This document shows, in pieces, positions 43,166 through 54,805 of a stretch of DNA of 64,000 nt. The notes under the pieces are model-generated. The model had not been told where the DNA came from. It did no database searches and was given only the letters and a program-made list of their open reading frames with translations. The DNA lies in the NCBI GenBank assembly GCA_002964805.2, contig PUDQ02000018.1, positions 310,001-374,000 on the forward strand. Reading direction: 5' to 3'. This DNA comes from Trametes villosa. Taxonomy: Eukaryota; Basidiomycota; Agaricomycetes; Polyporales; Polyporaceae. Each line of letters begins with the position of its first letter. The stretch's first letter is position 1. A program made the translations under genes and the position numbers.

Positions 43166-44012
43166 ATGGCGACCCCCGAGACCATCTTGAGCGAAGAACT
43201 CACTCGCACTGGACAGCATTACCCCGCTATCAAGCTGAAGTGAGTGGCCCATTGGCCGTCGGGCTTACATCGGCATCCGCATTGTGACTGATACCGCGAA
43301 GTGCATTGTGTAGCCTCCAGCAGGCGGCGGCGACCACCGCGCCGTATGCGTTCTCTGCCGTTCCCTACGGTAGCGCTACATGGGAGTTCAACGAGATTCG
43401 TGGCATCCGTAGCGCGACACTCAAGATGAACGACAAGCCCGTACCCATCCGCATGATATGCGTCATGAGCAAGTCAATCAGCTATCCGATACCCTGCTCC
43501 CTGCTGCCCTACATGGATGTCATCCCTCTGTACGAAATGGACGCCGTCAAAACGGACGAGGCTATGATGGACTATGACGGCTTCCACCCGGGCGTTGACT
43601 TCGGATGGCTCGCTGGTAAGAATCTCACTACTGTCTATGGAAGAAACGGCCGACTCCCTAGCAGATCGCTCTCACCATCCGGTGAGGGTTCACATTCCCT
43701 ATCGCGACACGCGAATCCCGGGAGAATACTACATCCCGCCCCTGGTACGTTCGTCGCCGACCGGCCTACCACACGCTCTAACAAAACGATTAGCCTCCCA
43801 AGTACATGATCGACATCTTCGATAACACAGACCTCTGCTTCGACGACAATAGAAACCTCGTACATCCCGACGTTCTCAAGAAAAACGACCTAGTGATCGT
43901 CGACTGTCATATGCTCCTACGGGCTGACCCTAGAGTCGGCGTCCCTCTGTACTTCCTACACGCGCAGCAGATACGTCTCGTGCACTTGGCATCGAGCGAC
44001 AGTACAGCCTAG
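43166..44012 (+). CDS. Uncharacterised 224-residue protein
   Basis: Not recognised. Four exons (43166-43239, 43314-43615, 43665-43744, 43794-44012) with good GT-AG introns sum to 225 codons with stop. It starts MATPETILSEELTRTGQHYP. The middle has strands around YGSATWEFNEIRGIRSATL and VPIRMICVMSKSISYPIP; a short exon reads RVHIPYRDTRIPGEYYIPPL; the end has DLVIVDCHMLLRAD and LYFLHAQQIRLVHLA, a probable beta-strand pair. No signal peptide, membrane segment or catalytic motif is visible. Its codon-consistent exon structure argues for a real gene. Confidence 0.6.
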
Positions 44013-45842
44013 ACATCACGATGTACGCGCTACGCGCTTCTCACAGAATTAGATGTTACGCCCTACGGCAGTGTTCGAACGAATCTCATAACATTATCGA
44101 TGGACGTACTTGCAATGAATGCGGGGCGTCAACGCGACGGAGTGGGACATGCCGTCAAACGACACACAGGAAGGCAGCACATGCACGATCCTCCTGCACG
44201 CCGTTCATGACCCTTCCCGGTACGCACATGTGCGGGCCTTCTCACACATCCGCACAACCTACATGATGGGATAAGTGTCAGCTGATATCGCAGTCAATGG
44301 AGAAGACGGCACACTTCCGGCGTACACGACCCTACACGTGTGTACAGCTGCGAGCTGTGCGGCGTCGGCGCAGGGACGACGGGTACTGGACGGCAAACTG
44401 AGCAGTATCGGCGCCGGAATGGAACCACATGGCCGCTCCGCCGCATCGGACGGCGTCGTCGTTCACAACGCAAGTGCCCTCGAGCCAATATCTCGCCGTT
44501 GATATCGACTACGAGAGCGCGTACATGAAGCCGCGATGTGGCTAGCGAAGAGGACGAAATTTGTCAGCCCGGACAGCGACTACGTGGGACGCAGCGCGGC
44601 ACGCACCTCCGCGCGGGATTTCCGGATGTTGAGGCCCGGACGACTGATGGTATGGTGCTGACATTGCAATGTTCTAGCGAGCCACGCCCACGTAACGTCG
44701 CGATGCGGATAGCACTCATGCTGCACTACACACGATGCGCTACGTGAATGTTCCCATGATACATTGGCATCGGAGATACGTACCAGAGGGCGTTCAACAG
44801 CCGTACGCGAACAAGTGTCGAAGGCGGCATGGCAGTACACCAGCCTGGGAGCTGGGCTGTTCGAGGCGCGCGGTGAATGTGCATCCTGGAACGGGACGCC
44901 CAATCGGACGGTAGGGCGGTGTTGCGCGGGTCGATTTACGCCGTGGTCGACACGAACGGTATACGGTATACCATTACGTCGGTTGACATGACGCGCGTCG
45001 GGAATCCAAGCGAAGGAGAGGGAGGATCAATCGCTGCTTGAGGATACCTGCGTCCGAGCGACGTCGGCGAGTTGCTCTGTCTGTTAGAGCTACGGCTACG
45101 GTCAGCTGTCCATGGCCTAGCCGTATCGGCAGTACGCCTGGAGCACCGGAATTCGGATGGAACCACATGAGATACTCACATCTCAACAACACTGGCGGTA
45201 CGACACTCGATTTCGTCCACGTCATTGGACGCCACTCCGCCATGTGTAGACGTGTTGAACTGCGTAGCGTGAGATCGGGGGCCGACCGGAGAACTATGAC
45301 CGTTAGGGGTGGGACGTGCAATGTCCCTGGAGTATGGACGTGGTGGTGGGATTTAGGTTAGAGTTCATCACGTATCACAAGCAAGTTAAGGTTCATGATG
45401 AACTGTATTGTTGTACCACGCACCGCGTAGAGCCAATACAGCCAAACATCCGGCGCTCATCACAGCAACCGCCAGCCAGACGAGACGCCTGCGGCGGTAG
45501 GAGGTAGGACATCTTCCTCGGCGATATCGCATGCGACGGGTATTCCCAGACTTCCAGCAATCCAGCCGTTTATGTCCCGCACGTACAATGCGGTCATCAA
45601 TTCTACCGGGTCCAAACGCGCCGACAGGGTCGAAGTGCGGCATTCGGCCGCGCCATCGCACGCGTCGTCGGGCTCGGGTTGGTGCGTTGTACGAGCTAAG
45701 ACATTCAACACTGGAACACGAACGCGCTATCAGTATTTCAGGCTTGACGGACGGTCTGCAAGTCGTAACTCCCGTGCGGCGTCTCCATACCTACTCCAAC
45801 ACCATACGAAGAGCCACGCGCCGTATACGACAGACCAAGACC
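44013..45842. other. Unresolved stretch with one probable 3' exon
   Basis: A plus-strand frame ending at 45040 reads GSIYAVVDTNGIRYTITSVD then MTRVGNPSEGEG and looks coding, but upstream exons could not be assigned. On the minus strand near 45400-45480 a hydrophobic segment LVWLAVAVMSAGCLAVLAL is open. Nothing else supported. Confidence 0.3.
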
Positions 45843-46414
45843 ATGGCGGCGACCACCAATATGAGTCTCCTGGGCAATGCCAGCGAACCGTACGCCGTTG
45901 TCCATATCTTGCGCATGTCGTTCAAACCTAAACCTACCCTAAGCCCGGTCCGCAACCGGCTCGCCATGTCTGGCTTGTTCTTTACGACCATCAGGCTCGA
46001 CTCGGACTCCTCACAATGGCGTACAGCTACGCTGAACGTGGTCGAAGTACGAAATGCGGGTATTCGAGCACGATGTGAGTAACGACCGATCGTATAACTG
46101 GGACGAACTGACAAAACCGATAGGGGGCATCGGCATATGCGTCTCAAACCCGCAAGAGACCGTACTGATAGAGCTGATGTCGGAGGAATGGACTTTTGAC
46201 TGGCTTGAGGTACGTCTGGCCGTCAGTTTCGTTGCTAAAGGTATTAACCAGTGCGCGGAAGGCCTCCAAAATGGTGATCTTCCACCGCGTGGTCCCCGAC
46301 GGGTCGTCCATACGCCACTGCATATTGGTGCCCGACCGCGCTGCATTCCTCGTGTTCCTGAGCGTGTGTTCTAGCATCAAGATGTACACGTACGTGGGCG
46401 CGATGCCTAATTGA
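45843..46414 (+). CDS. Small orphan protein, member A of a local family
   Basis: Three exons (45843-46074, 46124-46209, 46262-46414) encode 156 residues. No known family. The chain has LRMSFKPKPTLSPVRNRL, the strand pair FTTIRLDSDS / TLNVVEVRNAG, then exon 2 (W then GIGICVSNPQETVLIELMSE ending WTFDWLE) and exon 3 (MVIFHRVVPD, IRHCILVPDRAAFLVFLSVC, KMYTYVG). Its exon 2 is 86 bp with phase-1 entry and phase-0 exit, exactly like the gene at 48278. Both proteins place W at the start of exon 2 and a long hydrophobic helix or strand in exon 3, so the two look like strongly diverged paralogues. Confidence 0.6.
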
Positions 46415-47191
46415 CGAGGTACGTGTGTGGCGGCCTTGGAACGTGTCACTGAGAGAGCACACTCCGGTCCAGCCCTAACGGTCTATTCAGCGTACAGACT
46501 GCGACCGCGCTTCCTTGTACACCCACTCTACTATCGTCTTCTTATTCCTGATATCTCTATCGTCATACTACTGGCAGTGCGAGAACTCATTCTCCATTCG
46601 TCGACCTTCGCTCCCCGACGCAGTCTTCACCTTGGATATACACGTACAACGCTCTTCTATATCACGCGCTAATCCCTTCGAAACTGTGACCGCACCTACT
46701 ACTTTACATCGTCATCAACTAGTTCTACGGCCCTTGCGAGTTCATAGAGAACTGTGGTGCAGACGTCGAAACATGGCACACATTTACATTCGTTTGTCCG
46801 CCTGATCTGACTCGTTTATTGGCATATATCAGTCCTTCATACCTACAGCTTCCCGCCTACCTACTGACGTTCATTACACACCGCTGCTCGCTTGCTAGCT
46901 TCGCCTTCATCTCCGTCTATCAGTCCGTCATGCGTACTTCCGTATCCTACGGTAATCCCGCTCTCACAACCGCTCTACAATCAAGGCTAAGCCCCCTTGT
47001 GCGTCCTTATCCCATGCGCTCAATATCCTCCCCTTCGGGTGCGACCGGTGTCCAATACACGATAAGTTGGCACGGGATATCACACGCTCGAGAAGAATGC
47101 GCAATGTATAGTCGAATAGCCAACTACTACACAACTACACCAGTGAACCCGCAGCATCAGTGAGCATCAGAACTCGAGGTCTGCTCTCCGT
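46415..47191. other. Intergenic, no feature supported
   Basis: Open frames 46427-47163 are short and show no coding features. Confidence 0.4.
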
Positions 47192-47917
47192 TCACTTGAA
47201 TCCATCTGTGGGAAACAGCTCAGCCGGCGTGACTCGTCCACAGACAGTTGAAACGTACCGCTCGACCAGCGTGTTTACCAAAGATACCTCCGAGCGCGTG
47301 ATGCTGACCGCCCGACTGTAATCGCGACATCCGCGTTTGACGACCAATAGATTCCCGAACCACTCCGCGTCAAACATTCGGCGGACGGTGGAGTTTGCGG
47401 CGGGCGGGTACTCCGCTTCCGGGGAATGCAGCATGACAATGTCGTAGCCGTTCGCTAGGAAACAATCCGTTCCCGGAAAGTAGTTCACGGATTCAATGAC
47501 ATGGTTTCCGCCGAACCAGTTGTCGAAGTCGAGATCCTCCGTATTGGCAAACGCGCCACAGGCAGGGTCCCAATCGTCACGGGCGGGGATAAGGACCAAG
47601 CGCGGACGAGACGAGCGCACTTCATACAGCACTGCCCTGCGTACCAGAGACACAAGCGACTGTGAAAGCGGCGATCAGTGACCCTTCTTTTCGCCTGCGG
47701 AATATGACCACACTTACGGCTTCAAGAAACCACCGAACGCGCGCGTTATGCTCGCTGATGGACACGGGGCGCGCTGCAGTCGTGTTACGATGCTGCTCCC
47801 ATTAGTACACGTTCCACATAAGCGAGCGACCATGCACGTACCTCTACGGCGATGTCCATAGTGCGAGTGAAGAGTCTTGTCAAAGTATGCGCGCTGTTCA
47901 GCTCGAAGAGGGGCAGC
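47192..47917 (-). CDS. Uncharacterised protein, 5' end unresolved
   Basis: Three exons are readable: 47917-47842, 47773-47718 and 47659-47192. They give about 200 residues from APLRAEQRAYFDKTLHSHYG through ARPVSISEHNARVRWFLEA to the long last exon (RRAVLYEVRSSRPRLVLIPA, DWDPACGAFANTEDLDFDNW, NYFPGTDCFLANGYDIVMLH, VVKRGCRDYSRAVSITR). The frame enters the first of these at phase 0, so at least one upstream exon with the start codon is missing from my model, probably between 47.97 and 48.25 kb. No family or motif recognised. Confidence 0.5.
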
Positions 47918-48277
47918 CTACTACCTGTATATATGGACGCACCGTATTCACCGGCACATGGGGGCGCGCTGTGCGGTGTTCGGAGCGATCTCGCCGCGCA
48001 CAGGACACACGTCCTACCTGTAAACACGCTTGCGAAGCCGATCATGCGAGAGAAGAGACCGTGCGGTCGGGACCATCGTCCGATTTCGGTGGGAATAGCA
48101 TGAGTAAAGGTTCGCCTGCGGCGGCAACGGACACGGTCGGGAATAGAATGGGACGACTCACAGAACGCGCGCAACACCGCATTCAGCCGCACAAAACGTG
48201 CGTGGTGCGCGTCCAGAATATTACACTCATCACCCATCCGCATCCGTTGACCGCGCCAGCATCGCTCGTACTCTATC

Positions 48278-48811
48278 ATGTCGTGGCGCACTTACTTCGA
48301 GAGCGGGCAATCCGAATACAGCCTCGCCGACGTCTCGACCAGCAAGAACGTTACCGAGGACGGATGGAAGTCTGCGAAAGTCTACATCAGCGAAGTCACG
48401 GAGGGCAGACGCAAGTACTACCTATGTCTCCACGCTTCCGCATGCTGACGCCGAGGACAGGCTGGCTGATCGTCATCGTGGATCTGGAGCCAATCCCCGT
48501 GGTCTGGAACGTAATCAAGGAGGGGATACCCGCGAGCTGCGACGAGGTACACGCACAGTCCATAGAGTCGGGACACGCTTAACACGTAGCCACAACAGCG
48601 AGCCATGACGGTGGCCTTGAAGATTTCCGATACATACACATCGCATAACGCCGTCCACAACCTTCGATTCCACACCAAGCAAGATTTCTGGAGTTTTGTG
48701 GCGCATATAGCGTTCGCCCGCGTACATGCGTACAACGATTGGTGCACCGAAACGACGCGGGGTGCTGTGGAAGGACCGTTCTTGAGAGAACATCTGATGA
48801 GCGAGGCGTAA
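48278..48811 (+). CDS. Small orphan protein, member B of a local family
   Basis: Three exons (48278-48425, 48461-48546, 48599-48811) encode 148 residues. It opens MSWRTYFESGQSEYSLADVS, with AKVYISEVTEGRRKYYL before intron 1. Exon 2 (86 bp) reads LIVIVDLEPIPVVWNVIKEG with W first, and exon 3 reads MTVALKISDTYTSHNAVHNL then FHTKQDFWSFVAHIAF and VHAYND. Intron 1 is only 35 bp with donor GTCTCC, the weakest point of the model, but it is supported by the matching junction and identical exon-2 length in the gene at 45843. Function unknown. Confidence 0.55.
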
Positions 48812-48948
48812 TAGCGCTTAGAATAGACACAGCCGGAGGCGCACTTTCTACATACCTCGGGACTATTGCATCTCGCGTTTGCCTGCAGACTCTAGCCGAT
48901 GCGACGTGCTATAAAGTGGGGCGGATCAACCACAGCATGCTCGCCATC

Positions 48949-49551
48949 ATGGCTACTCCTATCGTCCTCCTCGATATCCCTCTCTTCATGGAATTTCCCG
49001 CCCCGGACGGGGAGGGCCACGCGGTATGGATCCCCTCACGCGCCTGAAGCCGCACTTACACCTCGTAGCGTCACATCCTCGTAATTGTCAGTGTTCGCGT
49101 CGACGACGGGGTGTATCTGCGCGCCGACGTCTGCTGGAGTGTAACGACCCCGCCGACGCCCATCCCACCGATGCGAGTGGCCCGCCTGGGTAGCGTCTTC
49201 TCTCTCAACCCGAACCGTGACGTGCACATTATACCTCCTCCCGATATCACGGTGGGCCCCATCTACATCTGGGTTGAGAGACTGCAGGGCCTGTGGCTTC
49301 CCGTGAGTACTCAAAATCGATCTTTCGTCCAGTGCTGACCTTTGGGAGAGCAGGACCCTCTTCTCATCGCGGTAACCGTGGAGGAAATGGTCACAGGAGT
49401 TCCGACCAGCTTCGTGATCCGGGTGTACATGAAGTACATCACCGACTTGGACTTCGCGAGTTCACTCCTCATCCCGATATCGCGCCCCGGGACGGACCCG
49501 CTGCGCAACGAGGTCGAAAGCGGCAACAACGAGGGCGGATGGGGGCAGTAG
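48949..49551 (+). CDS. Small orphan protein, possible member C
   Basis: Three exons (48949-49023, 49069-49302, 49354-49551) encode 168 residues; an in-frame ATG at 48937 would add four. A TATAAAG at 48910 is close upstream. The protein reads MATPIVLLDIPLFMEFPAPD, then HILVIVSVRVDDGVYLRAD, GPIYIWVERLQGLWLP, and exon 3 LLIAVTVEEMVTGVPTSFVI then RVYMKYITDLDFASSLL. As in members A and B, a phase-0 intron follows a WL-containing strand, and exon 3 holds the conserved hydrophobic pattern. Exon 2 is much longer, so membership is less certain. Confidence 0.5.
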
Positions 49552-49984
49552 GGCGGCGGTGGATATGCGTCGAGGCGGGGAGCATGTACAAGTCGGGTAC
49601 AAAACTATATGATTGCGAACCGTTGTTGTTGCAAAGCTGGGCGAAGTTGAGAGCAGCCTCACCAAGCAGGTTAGACGCCAAGTCCACGTGGGTCGCTCGT
49701 GCCTCAGACGCCCCTCTGGCAAACACGCTCACTGGCAGGTCGTCTGCCTTCAAGTTGACGATTGGCCGCGACCGCTTTGGTAAATCACGATCAGACCGCT
49801 ACTGAACCCATTGGATGTGAACGGCCCCGACAGTAGCTTGCACCGACAGTGCGCGAGTGGAAATTGCTGACGTATTACTACCCACATAGGTTGACAGTGA
49901 AGCCATATATATTCGCCCAAAGCCTGTACGCGCTTGTACCCAGCTTCCATCACGTACCACCACGTCCGACCCAACCTCGTCAAC
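49552..49984. other. Short intergenic region
   Basis: 3' flank of member C and promoter of the first MYND gene. CCATATATATTC near 49904 may be its TATA box, about 80 bp before the ATG. Confidence 0.4.
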
Positions 49985-50797
49985 ATGACCACTACGAGCG
50001 CCGACCTGACTATCCCTCGTTGCGTCGTTTGCAGCAACGTATGCGTCCTGCGGTGCGCATTCTGCGGCGATGGGCCGAACTTCTGTTCGTACGCTCACTA
50101 CGAGGAGGTACGTCTATGCGCGGCTCAGGTGCATACCCGACGTAGCATCGGTCCACTGACAGCTGGTGTGTTACCCTACAGCATTGGCCAGTCCACAGTG
50201 CCGTGTGCGGAGGGCCACGCCCTAATCGAGTCCAGTCGTCGATCACGATCGCGGCGTCCCGACTTCCTTCTACGTGCCTATTCCCTCAACTCGCTGAAAC
50301 TTCCCAATACGTCGTGACCGCGCTGGTACTGATGGCAAATAGTGGTGAGCGAGCAGAACTATCTACAGGTCTCACACATCACTAACGTCATCACGGCAGC
50401 GCGAACAGAGTTCAGACCGGTCAATTGCCAGACGGTGTACTTCGGCGCTGAGAACGAGCCACCCAACCCTATCCCCGACCTTGCATCCTTCTTTCCGTAC
50501 GGACGCGGAGCACACGTGTTGCATTACAGCGCCGCCATGTCGATCCTGAGCAAGCCGTACCATATTTTCTACTGCGCCCAAGCCTTCAGCCAGCAATCGA
50601 CACCCAACCAGGCGATCAAAGCGATCGTAGCAGATGTACCTTCATTCGATGGAACGCTGTGGCCCGGGTCTGTCGTGGTCCTCAAATTCACGGATACATC
50701 ATGCACGGCGTACGAGAATATGGGCGAGGACGACATCCAGAATGTACGGGTTCACTTTGCACTCTTTGGTAGACACAGCCGCCGTACCTCGACGTAG
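49985..50797 (+). CDS. MYND-type zinc-finger protein, copy 1
   Basis: Three exons (49985-50107, 50182-50344, 50400-50797) encode 227 residues. The N-terminus is a MYND-like finger split by intron 1: CVVCSNVCVLRCAFC, then CSYAHYEE, and after the intron HWPVHSAVC, giving the C-x2-C...C-x2-C...C-x3-H...H-x3-C ligand order of MYND domains, which usually bind Pro-rich peptides. The remainder is a domain I do not know: FFPYGRGAHVLHYSAAMSIL, YHIFYCAQAF, LWPGSVVVLKFTDTSCTAYE, and EDDIQNVRVHFALF. Copy 2 lies tail-to-tail 102 bp away with the same domain order and the same intron phases (0, then 1). Confidence 0.7.
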
Positions 50798-50898
50798 TCC
50801 TAGAATAGTTCGAACCGACGTACTACATGATCTTTCACATATCCCGCTGCAAAACAAATTCCGTACATGTTCAAAATGCCTCTACCACGAATAAACAC

Positions 50899-51707
50899 TC
50901 AACCCCACATATGCGTATGTACTGTAAAGTAGGCCCGAACGTCGGCGACATCTTCATCAGTCATGTCTTCGTACATGATACACAGCGCGCTGGTATACTT
51001 CAGAACGACAACAGTGCCCGGCCAACAAAGAACACCACCAACCGCAGGGCCGTTCCCAGCGAGAGCAGCGGCCGCCTTGTTGTAATTAGAGTGCTTGACG
51101 AAGGAATAGGAACAGTAGAATAAATGAAGGGGGTTCGCACGCGGAAGCTTGAACCGGTCATAATGGAGAACTAGCGATGCGCGGCCGTTCGGGAAGAATG
51201 TCGACAGTTCGGGAAACGTGAACGGATGTTTGCTGTCGAAGATGGTGGTATAACAGGGCACTGAGAGGAACAGGGGGTGGGCTGTATTATGACCGACGGG
51301 CATTTAGGGCGCACCGTCGGTGAATCGCAGGGCATACACGCACCGTCGCAATCTTTCATGACGTACGCAACCACAGTCGTGGAGCGGACCTCCAACAGCG
51401 CAGGAGAAGTACGTGTATTGTGATCGGGCACAGTAGGGGAAGGCCCTACCGGGCGTACATCGTGCAACTCCTGAGCGCACAGGTAGCCAGGCCGTGGAGC
51501 ATGTAACTGCCACCAGTGCTGAGCGTAACAAAGTGTCAGATAGAAAGGGGAGGTCCTTGTATGGGCACACACCTCGTCGAAATGAGCAGCAGTACAGAAC
51601 ACCACAGGGGCACCGACATGGCAATAAATGCACCGCACAGTTCCAGGAGCAGAACAAACTAAGCATGGTGGATGTATAGCAGGTAAGGACATGTTGGGCT
51701 GGTTCAT
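50899..51707 (-). CDS. MYND-type zinc-finger protein, copy 2
   Basis: Inverted paralogue of copy 1. Three exons (51707-51573, 51518-51344, 51260-50899) encode 223 residues, with introns at the same places and phases. The finger reads CLVCSAPGTVRCIYC, CTAAHFDE, then HWWQLHAPRPGYLC; the last ligands are spaced more widely than in copy 1, so zinc binding by the second cluster may be altered. The C-terminal domain aligns throughout: FFPNGRASLVLHYDRFKL, LHLFYCSYSF, CWPGTVVVLKYTSALCIMYE, DEDVADVRAYFTV. Overall divergence is high, pointing to an old or fast-evolving duplication. Confidence 0.7.
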
Positions 51708-53300
51708 GACAGGGGCTGGAGGGTGCGTCAGCGCGCGTAGACCGATTATATAGCAGCGGATCCTACCCACGTGACTGTGTTTAAAGGCCGCAACATACAC
51801 ATACACACACATAACCGAGCTGCGGATTACACGGCACGCGGCCATACCTCCGGGCGAGATGCATCATATCAGGTCGTCGGATACCGTGGAGAGCTGTAGG
51901 TGTCATTAGCACGTCAGAAATGTGTTACTGGCACACTAGCCCCCTACCGTACACGATGACCCGATTCACGCGAACGATGCAGGCCCTACGTTACGAACGA
52001 TGTAACCGTACAACCTGCAGCGCTCGAGCAGGCGGTACCCCGTGTGTCACATAGCTACGAGCTATCCAGCGCGACTATGAGATTCTACTTCCTGTAGCTA
52101 TCATCGACGCGCACACAAAACACGACCCTACGAACGTCGATTAGGCATGTTCTAACCGCCGACGTACAGCACGGTGGAACACAAGAGCTCCATTCGCTGC
52201 ACACAGAACGTGCCGTGGCTCGCAGGACGCATACGGTCGCGACTCGACCCGGAACACATCCCTTCAATTCGCTGCACCTTCGATCCAAGCTTCACCGGCG
52301 ATAAAGAAGACACAGACGTACGTCTACACGTGCAAAAGCCCCGTCAGGCGTGGTGTGGTGCACCCTTCGCAGCGAACGTATACCGTTTTACTGCATTCGA
52401 TAGCCAGGTACTAGACTTAAGCCAAACGATCCTGACACATTCGAACGCTATATCAGTGAGACATGGTGCACAAGAGAAAACAGGTGTGGCGCATAGGCTC
52501 GGCTCAGAATATCCGATACCAGCCTAGGAGAGCGACATCAAGAGCAACTCGTAGTGTCGGCTTCATCTCAGAGGCAAGGGGCAGTATACGAGTATGACTA
52601 GGCCGATCGTGGAACAGACGCCTGCGCGGTACGGAGTGCATCTACACCGGTGTATGCTCCACGTCGCGCCGTAGTCAACGAACTCAGCGGACACCGATTC
52701 AAATATGCTCCATCCACTCGGTGAATACTGCGACAAGGAACACATACCGTGAAACTGTGCGAGACGTACGCGAGCGCTGCGCGAACGAGCTAGCCTCGAC
52801 CAGAGGATGTCTGAGCACCGGATCCTTCGTGCGAAGACGGGAATACTATCGTGGCACCGTGTAATAGTCAGCGACCAACCAGGTGAGATCATGCATCACG
52901 CGTGGAAGACTCTCGAGCACTTACGCTGAATCAGGACAGAAACTGCGGTCCAGAATATGCGCCAGCAGCTTCAATGAAACGAGTTGGTAGATCTCAAGCT
53001 GCCCGTACGGGAGAGACCGTACGTGGCGGAAGGAAACGCGTGACACGCAGTATAGCGCTGGATCCACGAGGTCGAGCGCCCAGCCAGCCGCAGCCGAGTT
53101 CCAACTTGCAATTGATGGGCGCCAGGAGCATTCACGAACACGGGCCCAACTCGCGCTGTACCTACCAGAAAATCCAAGAGCGTTGTACATATCAGTCCTT
53201 CATTGTAGCGGAAACGGATCGTCACGAGCATGAAACGCATATTATAACCGATACAATGCATCTAATCCCGGGAGTTCGAACCCCGTCAAGCCACACAATA
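51708..53300. other. Unresolved stretch with a probable exon
   Basis: Plus strand 52170-52320 reads like an exon (VEHKSSIRCTQNVPWL then HIPSIRCTFDPSF) with a donor GTACGT at 52318, but no partner exons were found. Its SIRCTxx phrase is repeated at DNA level about 86 bp apart. A minus-strand frame (52892-52563) ends in a hydrophobic tail. Neither is a supported gene. Confidence 0.3.
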
Positions 53301-54805
53301 CTACCCCAGCTGCAGCGTGCGGAGAGCGTCGAAGTAGCGATGCTTCACCGCTTCCGAGGGCTGAAGACGCTGGTCCGGGTTCGGGTGCGTGATTCGACGT
53401 ATGAGATCGCACAAGGCCCCATGGTGTACTCGAGCCTAGCGCAAATACATCAGTACTGAACAGTCACAAAGAGCGACAAACTCACCGCAATCGGGCGCAG
53501 ACACTCGAGACGGCGAGACCCCTCCAAACGTTCGCGAGCAGAAACAACGTCACCGCCTGCTGGGAACTTGACCGCAACGTTCGATCCGCCTATGCTGAAC
53601 GTGCCCGGGCACCTGTCTTCGATGCGACGAGCGTACTCTTCTGGGAATGGTCCAAAGAGAATGTCAATAGCAGCGAGTTGCTCCTGGTCCGTATCGATGT
53701 CGCAACTCATGAGGGTGTCCGAGAGGTATATCTCGGCGATAACGCAACCTATAGCAAACGAATCAATGCCATACGACCACGGCAGACCTAGGAGAATGTC
53801 ATCAGCGAGGCGACGTGGCTGTCGAAATCATAATATACATACCAAGGACCATCTCAGGGGCACGATACTGCTTGGTACCACACCGTCCCGTATTGCCAGC
53901 AGGATTAGCGTCGACTACCGTGCCGAGGTCCAGAACGCAGATCTGCGCAGTCACGAGTATCTTCTACAAAGCGAACATGAGTAGCGACAGTAGCGAAGCT
54001 AACCGCACAAACCTTGTCGTGAAATCCGGTCAAGGGGTCAAGCCATCGGACCGACGTCACATCCGGAAACTTGATAGCGATATTGTCAGGCTTGAGGTCG
54101 GTATGTATTATCCCAAGGGAATGCAAGTCTACTCCGTCGATGCTGGGTCAACACATATACAGCGAAGGCCACGAGAGTACCCACACGAGATCGCGGCCAA
54201 TATCTGGTACGACATCTCCAAAACGTGACGTCCAGGCAAAGGAGCGAGGCCGGAAAACCCCTTCATGACGTCGTACAGCGTGGCGTGACACAGTTCGAAC
54301 ACAATACAGTGGAAGCCTTCATGATTACCGCTGCCTATGACCTTGGCGAACAAGCTAAAGAAGGGTCAGTTCAGGAGCGTGCGTACAGAATGACATGCTT
54401 ACTTGACGTGCGGGTCACAGCCATCGATCAAGCGCTTATACGTGCGTTGCTCCAAGTGAACGTCCTCCTGCAGGTCTTCGTCCTGATGCAGCAGCTTCAC
54501 AGCTACTACCGTGCCAGTAATCTTGTCCTCCGCCTCGACAACGGTACCAAAGCCTCCAAAGCCCAGTCCGGCTCGGACACAGTCTAGTTCAGATCAGTGA
54601 CACTCAGAGTACGATACGCTTTCGCTTACATCTGTCCAACAAGAGGTCGCCCATGCGAGCACGGTAGACCCTATAACAAGTCAAGCAGATGCATTATACG
54701 GCGAAGTAGATACGCGTACCTGTCGGTGCCCATATCGTCTATGAAGTCCGTAGGAGGATTGCGGGTCAACAGACTAGTGTGTATGCGGGGAGGACGCCGG
54801 CTCAT
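53301..54805 (-). CDS. Divergent LAMMER/CLK-like protein kinase
   Basis: Eukaryotic protein kinase of the CMGC group, nearest by motif to LAMMER/CLK dual-specificity kinases. Eight exons (54805-54720, 54670-54630, 54583-54403, 54354-54187, 54142-54013, 53963-53843, 53787-53486, 53435-53301) encode 387 residues. Landmarks: glycine loop LGFGGFGTV near residue 47, VAVK lysine, catalytic loop HTDLKPDN (HTD instead of HRD, as in CLK kinases), DLG in place of DFG (VLDLGTVVDA), activation-segment end KQYRAPEMVL, YGIDSFAIGCVIAE, and QEQLAAIDILFGPFPEEY at the position of the EHLAMMERILGP motif; the EHLAMMER sequence itself is lost. It ends with NPDQRLQPSEAVKHRYFD. Catalytic Lys and Asp are kept, so it is probably active. 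No targeting signal is seen. Confidence 0.88.

Noticed and set aside
53255..53300. Possible tRNA B-box (GAGTTCGAACCCC)
   Set aside because: No matching A box, acceptor stem or anticodon arm upstream, and the segment lies at the 3' end of the kinase gene.
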